NCBI RefSeq assembly: GCF_000226095.1 | Contig: NC_016473.1 | Span: 1,736,001-1,800,000, forward strand | Source: Thermothelomyces thermophilus ATCC 42464 | Taxonomy: Eukaryota; Ascomycota; Sordariomycetes; Sordariales; Chaetomiaceae | DNA: 64,000 nt | Direction: 5' to 3' | Shown: piece after piece, positions 21,510 through 31,735 of the stretch | Layout of the letters: each line of letters starts with the position of its first letter | Numbering within the stretch: position 1 is the stretch's first letter | Notes under the pieces: model-generated | Told to the model about the DNA's origin: nothing | Databases searched by the model: none | The model's input: only the letters and a program-made list of their open reading frames with translations | Translations under genes and position numbers: made by a program

Positions 21510-22389
21510 TCACTCGTCATCCTCTCCGTCGTCATCCACGTCAATCATATCATCGTCAACATCGACATCACCGTCGTCGTCATCCCTTAACCTGAGAGCG
21601 TTCTTGGTGAGGATGCCCGGGCAATAACTGACCTGCGCAGTGAGCGCCAGACCCGTGTTTGTGTTACCTACGGATGCCTTCTTAGCGGTACAACGGTAGA
21701 GGAAGCGGTTTGCTGGAGACAGCCGCTGTGCTGCTGGTGCCACCCTCCGCCGCGCCATCACTGGCTGTGCTGGCCGCGTTGGCCGCGCTGGCCGCGCCTG
21801 CGGCTGCGTTAAGCGAAGCGCCCTCGAGAGCCGTGACCAGGCTCGACACGTCCTGCCTACCTCCGAAGCTGATTTCACCATCACCTGTTGGCTGGTTAAG
21901 CATTCTTTTTCTCTCAAAGGGGAACAGCCTAGTCCAGAACAGGAAACATGCCGACAACCAGGCCGGCAAATCCAACAATGACGTACCTGACCATTCTGGA
22001 GAGAGCAGGCAGCGAGTGTCCAAGGGATAAACAAGCAGTATAAAGCGACCAGGGACCCCGACCAGCGGTTGAAGTGAACGGTAGGAAACCAAGGAGACAA
22101 GAATCGCCTGATCAGATGATGTTGACTGAGCACAGCTCACAGACGGGGAAAAGAAGAGAAACAAATACGGCCAGATCCTATGGCCCCATGTCGCCGGCAG
22201 TCCACTCGCCTTGTAAACACGGGACTTGGGTTGCTTCATGGGGACCCGGGGGAGGCTTGATAGGAGGGAGAGGAGAGTAGAGTAGAGGGAGAGATTGCTC
22301 CGAACTGATGAGAGCTTGAAACGGACATGACACCTGCCTGGGGCAATACCAGAAATAGACTGCCAGCAAGAGGTCAAAAAAAGAATCAA
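21510..22389 (-). other. unresolved open region, possible uncharacterised gene
   Basis: Two overlapping minus-strand frames stay open here (235 and 207 codons). Parts look protein-like: a hydrophobic stretch around 21990-22060, then WTRLFPFERKRMLNQPTGDGEISF, an Ala/Ser-rich run, and an acidic Asp-rich C-terminus ending at 21510. Donor-like GTACGT (near 21990) and GTAGGT sites occur, but I could not build one consistent exon chain. No domain is recognised. It may be a small membrane-anchored protein or chance open sequence. Confidence 0.2.
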
Positions 22390-23339
22390 GGACCTATGCC
22401 TTGGGAATCTCTGGTGTTGGTGTTGGCTGGGGAGGTAGAGGGAAGTACCCGGCAGGATGGGGCAGGTTAGTGGTTGACGGCTTGGGTCCCGTCCCGGCGT
22501 ACGCGTGGTGTATTGTACATGCGGAGAACGCCCTCAACCCTGTTCCTTCTGGAGCGTGTTGAAGAGGTCGATCACGGGTTAAGTGCACTTTGAGGCTCTT
22601 GCCAAGGCCGCTCGGCTTTCACTTCCATCATTTCCAGCCTGCGGAAGGCACACGGAGTCGCTGTTGTATGCCGGAAGATGGCTCGCCATAGCAGCCTGAT
22701 GACGAGGTGATGAACCTCAAGATTACGGAAGTGGCTTTAGCGGTGAAGGTATGCCTTGCGAGTCATCCGTAACAGGTGATGGGACAAGAAGGCGGAAGAC
22801 AAGAAGAAACCTAGCGACAGTAGTAGAGGCCAATTTATGGTTTGATAAGAACAGCTTCATAACCTACCCTTCGTGTCCTTTAGACATATTGGTACATACA
22901 TACCGTACTCTGAGGCGTATGGAAGAGTGTGTTATTTTGGTAAATGCGACGTGGAAAACAAGCAAATTCATGTTTGTTGTCAGCTGGCAGCCAGCTAATC
23001 TGAATCTAAACCCGAGGCAGGAACTGATTGACTGACTTGGAGGTAAACGTTATAACCTGACCCACCACGCCTCTTTCCCAAATTCTTTTTACCACTTTCC
23101 GTGGGGTGCGGAGCAAAGAGAACAACAACGACAACAACGACAACGATAGGCGACCTTTGAGGAGTGAAAGAGCTAGGGACAAAGCCGGTTGGTCTATGCT
23201 ATCGCCGACGGCCCTGAATAGGAAGACTGCATTCCAATTGTAAATGTGCAGGTTGCGTTTGCATCTGTATTTTACAAAGCAATCACCAAGGAACTTGGTG
23301 CAGTTGCGTCATAGGTAGTTACCGGCGTGGGCTGATAGC

Positions 23340-23356
23340 TTCGAATGTTCCAGTTC
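23340..23356 (+). promoter_or_regulatory. possible heat-shock element upstream of the J-protein
   Basis: The sequence CGAATGTTCC matches one perfect nGAAnnTTCn pair, with further half-matching TTC units on both sides, about 400 bp upstream of the J-protein start. A match of this length occurs by chance, so it is only suggestive. Confidence 0.2.
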
Positions 23357-23745
23357 TGGGGCGCAGGACCTGGCAAACCCTCGGCTTCAATTCGGCTGTG
23401 AGGCCTCTTTTTCCATTCCCATCTCTGCACTGTCGCAGCCCGCAACAAACGGTGTTGTAACAGTAGTGTAGTGCGTTCTCGTAAGTCTGGGAACCCCCAC
23501 GAAGCCTCTAGACCCTTCTAGCAAGCGAGTCTCGCGATTCGCTACTTCTCCTCTCCCCACACAAGCAACGTCACGATTCACTTGCATCTGCTTCAATCGG
23601 CCAACCATTCAGAACAGACGTAGGTCAGCTCACTCCGCACGACCTTAAACCTCCTCCTAGACATCCGCAACAACAACCACCAACAAACGACGAGCAACCA
23701 TCGACCGTACACAAGAGAGCCTCCGAGTGCCAAGAACCACTCAAG

Positions 23746-25171
23746 ATGGTCAAGGAGACAAAGCTCTACAACCTACTGAACGTTAGCCCAGCCGCTACCC
23801 AAGATGAGATCAAGAAGGCATACAGGTAAGCAAGCCCAACTTCCCAGGACGCCCTTTTTTTCCCTCTCAGTTCTCGCTGCAGTTGGCCGAGCGAGCGGGA
23901 GGCGAATCGAGTATGGCATGCCGCATTGAGAGCCTCGAAGCTGTCGCCACTCCATCTCAATTACTAGCAATCGCGCTGCTAACCCTTTCACATAGGAAAG
24001 CTGCCTTGAAATGGCATCCAGACAAGAATCCTGGCGACAATAAAGCAGCCGAGAAGTTCAAGGAGGTGTCACAAGCTTTCGAGATCCTGAGTGTATGTCA
24101 TCCGATCTGATCCTGAGTCCCATTGCCCTATGAGAACTGCTGCTTGTGTGGTTATCTAAGGTTGCTGACCTTTGCTACTTCGAAACAGGACCCAGAGAAG
24201 CGCAAGTTATACGACCAGTTCGGCCTCGAGTTTGTACTCCGCGGCGGCGCCCCGCCACCGGATGCCGGTGCCGGTGCCGGCGGCGCGCATCCGTTTGCTG
24301 GCGCGGCCGGTGGCATGCCCGACGGGTTCGCTTCTTTCTTCTCCGGGGCGGGCCCGGGCGGCGCGCGCACCTTCACGTCCCACTTCACCTTCACCGACCC
24401 CAACGATCTCTTCCGGAACACCTTCCGCGACGCCGGCCTAGGGGGCGATTTCTTCGAAGACATTTTCGGTGGACCACGCCCATCAGCCTCCTCGGCGGCT
24501 TCGGGCGCATCTGGGGGTGAAAGGCGGCGCGCCCGAGAGTCGTTTGGCGAGAGCATGCGGGGCGCACGTGCGACAACCCCGGAGGTGACGACCGTCGAGC
24601 GGCCGCTGCCGATATCCCTCGAGGACATGTTCTCCGGCGTTACCAAGAAGATGAAAATCAAGCGCAAGATGTTCGACGAGACAGGCAAGCGCATCACCAC
24701 GGATACGGTCCTCGAAGTGCCCATCAAGCCTGGTCTGAAGAAGGGCAGCAAGATTCGCTTCAAGGGTGTGGGTGACCAAGAAGAGGGCGGACAGCAAGAT
24801 TTAGTGTTTATTGTTGAGGAGGTAGGTTTTGTCCCCGCTTCTCTTCCCAGACTTCAGCTAACTTTTTTTGTCTTCAGAAACCACACCCTCTCTTCACCCG
24901 CGATGGCGACGACATCATCCACACTGTCGATCTCGACCTCAAAGAGGCCCTCACCGGCTGGAGGCGCACCGTCACGACTATCGACGGCAAGAACCTCAAC
25001 ATTGAAAAAGCCGGCCCGACACAGCCGGGTTCGTCGGACTCGTACCCGGGTCTCGGCATGCCCATCTCCAAGAAACCGGGGCAGCGCGGCAACTTCGTTG
25101 TCAAATATAACGTCAAATTCCCCATAACACTCAGTCCGACGCAGAAGGAGCAGCTGAGGGAAATTCTTTAA
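23746..25171 (+). CDS. class B J-domain co-chaperone, SIS1/Psi1-like
   Basis: Stimulates Hsp70 ATPase and delivers clients, in cytosol and nucleus. Exons 23746-23825, 23996-24092, 24189-24821 and 24878-25171 give 367 aa. The J-domain occupies residues 1-70 with the HPD motif at 34-36. It is followed by a Gly/Phe/Ala-rich linker ([25 protein letters not shown]) and two C-terminal beta-barrel substrate domains starting near [23 protein letters not shown] and ending at [16 protein letters not shown]. There is no CXXCXGXG zinc domain, so it is not a Ydj1/DnaJ class A protein. The first two introns split the J-domain. Start at the Met of [15 protein letters not shown], the normal N-terminus of the family. 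Confidence 0.95.
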
Positions 25172-26008
25172 GTGAGGACTTTCTGGAAAGTGGAGGGATC
25201 GGGGTTATTTTCAATGCAAATCGTATCATGTCATGTAATGAAGGGGCGTTTTTGGGTATTTTTTTTTCCAGCATGTGCCCCCTTCCCCGGTTGATTGAGG
25301 GTGGTGAGAATGCAGGCAAATGAACCGGAGTGGGGGTGAAGGGAGGTGCAGTTCAGGACTCGAAGGACGGGCGGAAAGGAAAGTATAGATATTCCAAGCA
25401 TGGCCCTCTTTGGTGCACTTGGCCAGTTTCCGTTTGATCATGAACTTAGGGCCTATGACCAATTGAGAGGGAAAAGAGTGATCCGTATAATTCTCGCTTG
25501 TAGTTCAGGTTTAAAAGGTACCTGTAGGCTTGAGAGAGATAGAGTAATAATACAATAGCAGATGTTCGGGCTGTTCTTGGCTGGTGTGCAACTGCTGTTG
25601 TTTGTGCGTTTCGAAGCCAATTCACGGTTTAGACGACGGGGGAAGTGCATTGGAACGAGAATGCTGCATCGGCTTCAGCCGCGGGACTGATAGCCAAACT
25701 CGATGGATATCGTAAAGTGAATGGGCTTCCTCTATTCTGGCTGTTGCAGAAGGGAGACGACAAGGAGGGAGGTGCACAAGAACCGTTGTTGTCAAGGGCC
25801 CACAGAGAGGCACTACACAGTGGGAGTTAGCGCGGCACACGACGCGAGATGATCCGTGCTCACCCCTGGCCCGGACTGCCGAATTTTTGGCGAGCCAAAT
25901 TTTCCGCTTGAACGCTCCGAGTCCTTCAACAGCGCAGCTTGTTGACTGTCGATTCCACTACATCTCCGCTCCTTTCTCTCCCCGGTGTTTTTGCGAGCGA
26001 TTCCCAAG
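25172..26008. other. intergenic, J-protein 3' UTR and TUF1 promoter
   Basis: 840 bp without a supported gene. No distinctive element is seen; the last about 100 bp before 26009 are pyrimidine-rich, as is usual for 5' leaders here. Confidence 0.45.
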
Positions 26009-27459
26009 ATGCCTGCCTCGTTGCGGACCTTCACCCCGCTTCTGCGGGCGGCGCGCCTCTCTCTCCGACAGTCCCAGAGCCCTCTGGTCTCGCTGCAGCG
26101 CGAATCCAGGACACCGGTGCTCAACTTTGCCCGCGCCTACGCCGTCTACGAGCGCACCAAGCCTCACGTCAACATCGGTATGCTGTTGTCGCACCTCATT
26201 GATGCTCGAATGCGTGCTGACATTGGGCGCCAGGCACAATTGGCCACGTCGATCACGGAAAGGTCCGCCTACAACAATGCCCCTGCCAACCCGCTGCGAA
26301 TCGAGAGCTGACCTAACCCGTGCAGACGACCCTGTCCGCCGCTATCACCAAGAGGCAAGCCGAGAAGGGCCTGGCGAACTACCTCGACTATGGCTCAATC
26401 GACAAGGCTCCCGAGGAGCGGAAGCGTGGTATCACCATCTCGACCTCCCACATCGAGTACTCGACCGAGAAGAGGCACTACTCGCACGTCGACTGCCCGG
26501 GTCACGCTGATTACATCAAGAACATGATCACCGGTGCCGCCTCCATGGACGGCGCCATCATTGTCGTCGCCGCCTCGGACGGTCAGATGCCGCAGACCCG
26601 TGAACACTTGCTGCTCGCCCGCCAGGTCGGTGTCCAGAAGATCGTTGTCTTCGTCAACAAGGTCGACGCTATCGAGGACGCCGAGATGCTGGAGCTTGTC
26701 GAGATGGAGATGCGCGAGCTTCTCAATTCCTACGGCTTCGACGGCGAGAACACCCCCGTCGTTCTCGGCTCCGCCCTCTGCGCCCTCGAGGGCAAGCGCC
26801 CTGAAATTGGCGAGCAGAAGATCGACGAGCTCATGAACGCCGTCGACGAGTGGATCCCCACCCCCGAGCGTGACACCGAAAAGCCCTTCCTTCTCTCCAT
26901 CGAGGATGTCTTCTCCATTGGTGGGCGTGGTACCGTCGTCTCGGGCCGTGTGGAGCGTGGTGTCCTGAAGAGGGATGCTGATGTCGAGATCATCGGCAAG
27001 GGCACCGAGGTCATCAAGACCAAGGTCACCGACATTGAGACCTTTAAGAAGTCTTGCGACGAGTCGCGTGCTGGTGACAACTCCGGCCTCCTCCTCCGTG
27101 GCGTCCGCCGCGAGGACATCAAGCGCGGCATGGTTGTCGCCGCGCCCGGCACCGTCACTGCTCACAAGAAGTTCCTTCTCTCGCTCTACGCGCTCACCAA
27201 GGAGGAAGGCGGTCGCCATACCGGCTTCCACCAGAACTATCGCCCCCAGATGTTCATCCGCTCCGCCGATGAGGCTTGCACCCTCACCTTCCCTGAGGGC
27301 ACCGAGGATCCCGATTCAAAGATGGTCATGCCCGGTGACAATGTCGAGATGGTGGCCGAGATCCACAAGCCCATCGCTCTCGAGGCCGGTATGCGCGTCA
27401 CCATCCGCGAGGGTGGCCGCACCGTTGCCACTGGTCTCATCACCCGCATTATCGAGTAA
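26009..27459 (+). CDS. TUF1: mitochondrial elongation factor Tu
   Basis: GTPase that brings aminoacyl-tRNA to the mitochondrial ribosome. Exons 26009-26177, 26234-26262 and 26326-27459 give 443 aa. The first about 45 residues form an Arg/Ser/Leu-rich mitochondrial presequence. The mature part begins [22 protein letters not shown]. The 29-nt middle exon encodes exactly residues 57-66, including most of the P-loop G-H-V-D-H-G-K. Further G motifs are [14 protein letters not shown] and SALCALEG. Domain II ([13 protein letters not shown]) and domain III ([31 protein letters not shown]) are complete. High, biased codon use in the long last exon fits strong expression. Confidence 0.97.
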
Positions 27460-28420
27460 AGCCTTCGACCGGCCTGCTACGGTAACGGCAGTCAATGTAC
27501 GATTGTGATGTCGCTGGGGGGGGAGTGAAAATTGCACAAGGATGGATAGGCATTTACAGGCGAGTACGATAACCTACCGGGTTCTGGGTTCATTGTTCCA
27601 TGGGGCTGTGGGCGGGCTTGCGCTTGCGGGGTCAAGAACTCGCTACTGTACAAAAACCTAGTTATGATGTATTTTTATTTTTTGAGGCGCCAATCCTGGG
27701 AGCCGCCCGCGTGGGTTGACTTCAGTGGGGGCTCGCTGATCTCCCCTCCCCTTCTAGCGTTGTCTTATTCTTGTAAGTATAGAGATCTATAAGGCAATAA
27801 TGAAGGTCGATGATGATAAAATCGGGACATTCTGTCATATCTGTGCGTTATCCTTGGAAGTCGAGGCTGCTCAGGCAACTGCGAGATGGAAAAATGTCTG
27901 TGTATATATAGGCATTCATTCACCCGAGGTCGACTTGATGGGGTTAGAAGACACTTCAACGTGGATCACAGGCTGTGTAGGAGTCTAAAACTGCGCACCA
28001 CTCAAAACGTGAAATAAGAGCTGGAGGAGCAGTGTCCATGAGCCATGTTGGACGGTGGATGGAAGGAAGGATGGATATGTGGTTCCGTTTTTGCATTCCC
28101 CTTTGGCCCAAGTCATGCAAGTGAAGACAGCCCCCAATATGAACTCCAAAGCCAGCTAACTTGCGACATTGACTCCAACCGCGGAATCAATACCTAAGTT
28201 GGCATTTGGCTTCCCGATCCGTTTCCTAGCAAGGCAGGCGTTCCTTTACCCCTTCTCCCTCGCGCCCCGAGCAAAACAAGTTTAGAACTTGCCGTGGTTC
28301 GTGTTCGTCGGAATCGGTTCGTAGTAAAGCAACCGATATGTCCATCCTCCACCATCCATCCATCCATCCGTTCCCCCCCATCAACTCATCGCAACTCGAC
28401 CCCTGGCTGTCATGGTCCGT
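27460..28420. other. convergent intergenic region between TUF1 and RPS29
   Basis: Contains the 3' UTRs of two converging genes. A short CCATCCATCCATCCATCCG tetranucleotide run is present at about 28352-28371. No gene recognised. Confidence 0.5.
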
Positions 28421-28833
28421 TTACCGGTACTGTGGTAAAGTGTGGTCGTTAGAGGCAAGTGGTTCTGAGCGGGGAAAGAAGAAAGGCATGTCGTTCATGC
28501 GGAGTAATCGGCCTAAAATTCTGCGGTCGTTGCATACCTTGACGAAGCCGATGTCGGCAGCCTTCTCACGGAAGCACTGACGGCAGATGTTGAGGCCGTA
28601 CTTGCGGATCAGACCGGCCGTGTGGTTGCAGACGCGGCTATTATCCAGGAAAAAAACGACTATCGTCAGCATCTCTGTCTCCTGCCTCATTTCCCTCCAT
28701 TCTCCTCCTCCCTCTTTTCCTGTACAATCACGCCAAGCTGAGCGGTTTGCCGGGGGGTCGAGTGTTCCTACCAAGAGCGGGAGCCCTTGCCGTAGTTGCG
28801 CGGGCGCGAGTTCCAGACGGATTCGTGAGCCAT
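28421..28833 (-). CDS. RPS29: cytosolic ribosomal protein S29 (uS14)
   Basis: Small-subunit protein of the cytosolic ribosome. Exons 28833-28772, 28637-28538 and 28429-28421 give 56 aa, the same length as yeast and human S29. The zinc-binding cysteines are C21, C24, C39 and C42 (CRVC and CRQC). The sequence [19 protein letters not shown] is nearly identical to yeast. The first intron splits the codon of C21. The last exon codes only for Tyr-Arg plus the stop. This gene is too small and too interrupted to be seen as one open frame. Divergent from the disulfide isomerase gene (557 bp between starts). Confidence 0.96.
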
Positions 28834-29390
28834 TTTGACGTTTAGGAGATTCTTGCTTAGGAAGCAGGAATATCTGTTGCGGTTTGCAGGTTGGGCGGAG
28901 TTTGGCTGTCGTCGTGGAAAAGCGGTCGGTCTCGCAATGGTCGGCCGAAATTTCGATCAACTTGAGGCTGGTCGAATTTGGCGGGGACTTTTTTGTGCGG
29001 GAGGGCTTGGTTGGTTGGTGGCTGATGTGGCTGTGGCCCGTGGCTTGTTATCGGTTTACGGGGACCTTATCGCTCAATTGACGGGGACAGAGCCTGGGTG
29101 CGGGCATACTAACTATCCGTAGTAGTCTCTGGAACTGCCGATGGCAGGGGTGAGCTCCTGCTGACAGCTTGTTGGGTGGGACGCAAAGTGGCATCTTTCC
29201 CAGGGGTGGCTGCGATTTCAAAGCATCGCCTTTCGCCTGTTGCGACGCCGAGAGTTGCTTCGGCTTTACTGTTTATTCTCTCTACTTGCTCCCTTTCATT
29301 ATTGTTTTTTGCCCTGCTCTCGCAATTCTCATCGACGCGTCCGAGCCGAATCCGCTTGCTCTCCTAATTGTTCACCGTGGTTAGATCACC
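28834..29390. promoter_or_regulatory. divergent promoter region of RPS29 and the disulfide isomerase
   Basis: 557 bp between two divergent start codons, so both promoters must lie here. I identify no specific site with confidence. Confidence 0.45.
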
Positions 29391-30553
29391 ATGGTGCTCC
29401 TCAAGAGCTTCGTGCTCGCCGGCCTTACGGCTGTCGCTGCCGCCAAGTCGGCCGTCCTCGACCTCATCCCCGACAACTTCGACAAGGTAGTCCTCAAGTC
29501 CGGCAAGCCAACACTCGTCGAGTTCTTTGCCCCGTGGTGCGGCCACTGCAAGAACCTTGCTCCTGTCTACGAAGAGCTCGCCCTCGCATTCGAGCATGCC
29601 AAAGACAAGGTCCAGATCGCCAAGGTCGACGCCGATGCCGAGCGGGATCTCGGCAAGCGGTTCGGCGTGCAGGGCTTCCCCACGCTGAAGTTCTTCGACG
29701 GCAAGAGCGACAAGCCGACCGAGTACAATGGCGGGCGGGACCTGGAGTCGCTGTCCAGCTTCATCACGGAGAAGACGGGCATCCGGCCGAGGAAGAAGGC
29801 GGCCAAACCCAGCAACGTGGTAATGCTTACGGATTCCACCTTCAAGAACCAGATTGGCGGTGACAAGAACGTTTTGGTGGCGTTCACTGCTCCATGGTGC
29901 GGACGTAGGTTCTCCCCTCAGTCCGAGTGTCGAGAGAGTTCGGCTAACATCCTGCAGACTGCAAGAGGCTTGCACCTACCTGGGAGTCGCTTGCCGATAC
30001 CTTTGCCAGCGAGTCCAATGTAGTGATTGCCAAAGTCGACGCCGACGCCGAGACGGGTAAGCGCACCGCCGCCGAGTATGGCGTGAGCGGGTACCCGACC
30101 ATCAAGTTCTTCCCTGCGGGCAGCACCACGCCCGAGGACTACAACGGCGCACGCTCCGAGGAATCTTTCGTCACATTCTTGAATGAGAAGACCGGCACTC
30201 ACCGCGTCGCTGGTGGTGGTCTTGATGCCACCGCTGGCACGGTTGAGGCGCTTGACACCATTGTTGCTAAGCTGGTCGGCGGCACCGCGCTGGCTGAGGC
30301 GGCTGCCGAGGCGAAGAAGGTTGCTGAATCCCTCACAGACGAGGTGCAGGCCAAGTATGCCAAGTACTACTTGCGTGTGTTTGAGAAGCTGAGCAAGAGC
30401 GAGGAGTATGCGGCCAAGGAGCTCGCGCGCCTGGAGGGCATCATCAAGAAAGGCGGGCTGGTGCCGACCAAGCTGGACGAGCTGACGATTAAGACGAATG
30501 TCCTCCGCAAGTTCGTCGAGAAGGCGACCGATGGCGAGAAGGAGGAGCTGTAA
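29391..30553 (+). CDS. ER protein disulfide isomerase, ERp38/TigA type
   Basis: Forms and rearranges disulfides in the ER lumen. Exons 29391-29904 and 29958-30553 give 369 aa. It has a cleavable signal peptide (about residues 1-18, ending AVAAAKS). Two thioredoxin domains have active sites WCGHC at C50-C53 and C170-C173, the second split by the 53-bp intron. An all-helical ERp29c-type C-terminal domain follows (about residues 250-365). The protein ends EKEEL, so KEEL may serve as a weak variant of the HDEL/KDEL retrieval signal. Length and domain order match fungal ERp38/TigA. It converges on the HSBP1-like gene with about 200 bp between stop codons. Confidence 0.95.
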
Positions 30554-30749
30554 GCTAAGTGACGAATGGTCTGGTCGGGACCCCGAGTGCCAACATGTAC
30601 AGATAATGACGGTTCTAACAAAATACGATCTTGTGCTTCCATGGCGTGCATTCAACTTAGCTCTGCTATTATGCCCACGAAAACCGCATGTGAAACTCCA
30701 TATACTCGCATTCCTGTTTCCGTGCAGAACAAGTCAGTTGCTCAGGCGT

Positions 30750-31087
30750 CTAATTTGGCCCGGAGTTCTTGTCCTTGTTTGCCATCAACTGCGCCTCCAA
30801 GTTGTCGAGACGGCGTGACATCTCGTCCACTGTTTTCGATCAGCTTCTTTGTCGGTAGCATCGGGTTAGCATGTGGAACCTACTCTTAGCAAAGATCTCG
30901 CTCGACACACTGGCAAACTTGTTGGAAAGTGTGTTCAACAGGTCGTCGACCTGGGCTGTAAGCTCTCCGCGGGCTTCATCGCTCGTCTAATGCACGTTGT
31001 CAGCGAGTCGCGCTCGAGTTTGTAACTACTTGACGGGTTACTCACGCTTACGCTTTGTGTGGCGTTCGAGTCGTTGTTGGAAGCCAT
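30750..31087 (-). CDS. heat shock factor binding protein 1-like peptide
   Basis: Small coiled-coil protein of the HSBP1 family, which in animals binds heat shock factor and dampens its trimer. Exons 31087-31052, 30986-30884 and 30829-30750 give 72 aa. The core ELTAQVDDLLNTLSNKFASVSSEI...MDEMSRRLDNLEAQL has the heptad pattern and the V-D-D-L-L motif of the family. An alternative donor six bases further (GTGAGT) would add Val-Ser and also keeps frame. The second intron lies within the coiled coil. It is too short and interrupted to show as a single frame. Role in fungi is inferred only; it shares a 650-bp divergent promoter with the TUL1-type ligase. Confidence 0.85.
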
Positions 31088-31735
31088 GACGATCGATCCC
31101 TTGCAATTATGCGACACACTCGATGATGTTGGAGTCTCAGGTGCTAAGTAATACGGAGCTCTGCTCTCCGCCTCAAACTTCTTCGCTCTCCTGCCACTAA
31201 CTTACAAGACTGGGAAGGAAGGGGAACCTGCTACACACGGTCGTGCTGTGTATTTACGGGGCGTTTCGAGGTCAAGGGAGTTGCCATTGTGGGGCAGTAC
31301 CAACTATGCCAAGAAGTCGAAGGCAACATTGGCACCGAACGTTCGTTGTGCCTTGTGGCGCTGAACGCCAAGACCACGGCAACGCATCACTCCCCAATCA
31401 ACGACCCAGACCGTTCGATCCTCTTTTGCTGCCACTTCATGAACGGTCGATGCATGCAATATGCGGGACAACCCAAACGCGACTTGATGATGGAAAAGTA
31501 GCCGGCCTTTGATTACACGATTCCTCTTCCCCCGACGGCTCGGTCAAAAGCGGAGCACATCGGCAAAACACTGATGAGGTCGTTCAGTGGTCTGTCGGGC
31601 TTCCAAATCTGGGTTCACCACCTCGACATCTCATCACCGTTTGCCGTCGACAGTTCACCATGACCATCTTCTCCTGACATCGAATATCAACATTTCATTT
31701 CCGAGTGATGAGTCTATATTCCCGTCCATTCCATC
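31088..31735. promoter_or_regulatory. divergent promoter region of HSBP1-like gene and TUL1/dscA
   Basis: 648 bp between divergent starts, with no long open frame of interest and no motif I can call with confidence. Confidence 0.4.

Larger units (their letters stand above)
20716..23745. other. 3-kb interval, mostly non-coding
   Basis: It holds the 3' UTR of NAD kinase, a C-rich stretch followed by an A53 run, an unresolved open region at 21.5-22.4 kb (listed separately), and the J-protein promoter at the right end. Near 23110-23145 there is an AACAACGACAACAACGAC direct repeat. No other gene is supported. Confidence 0.45.
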
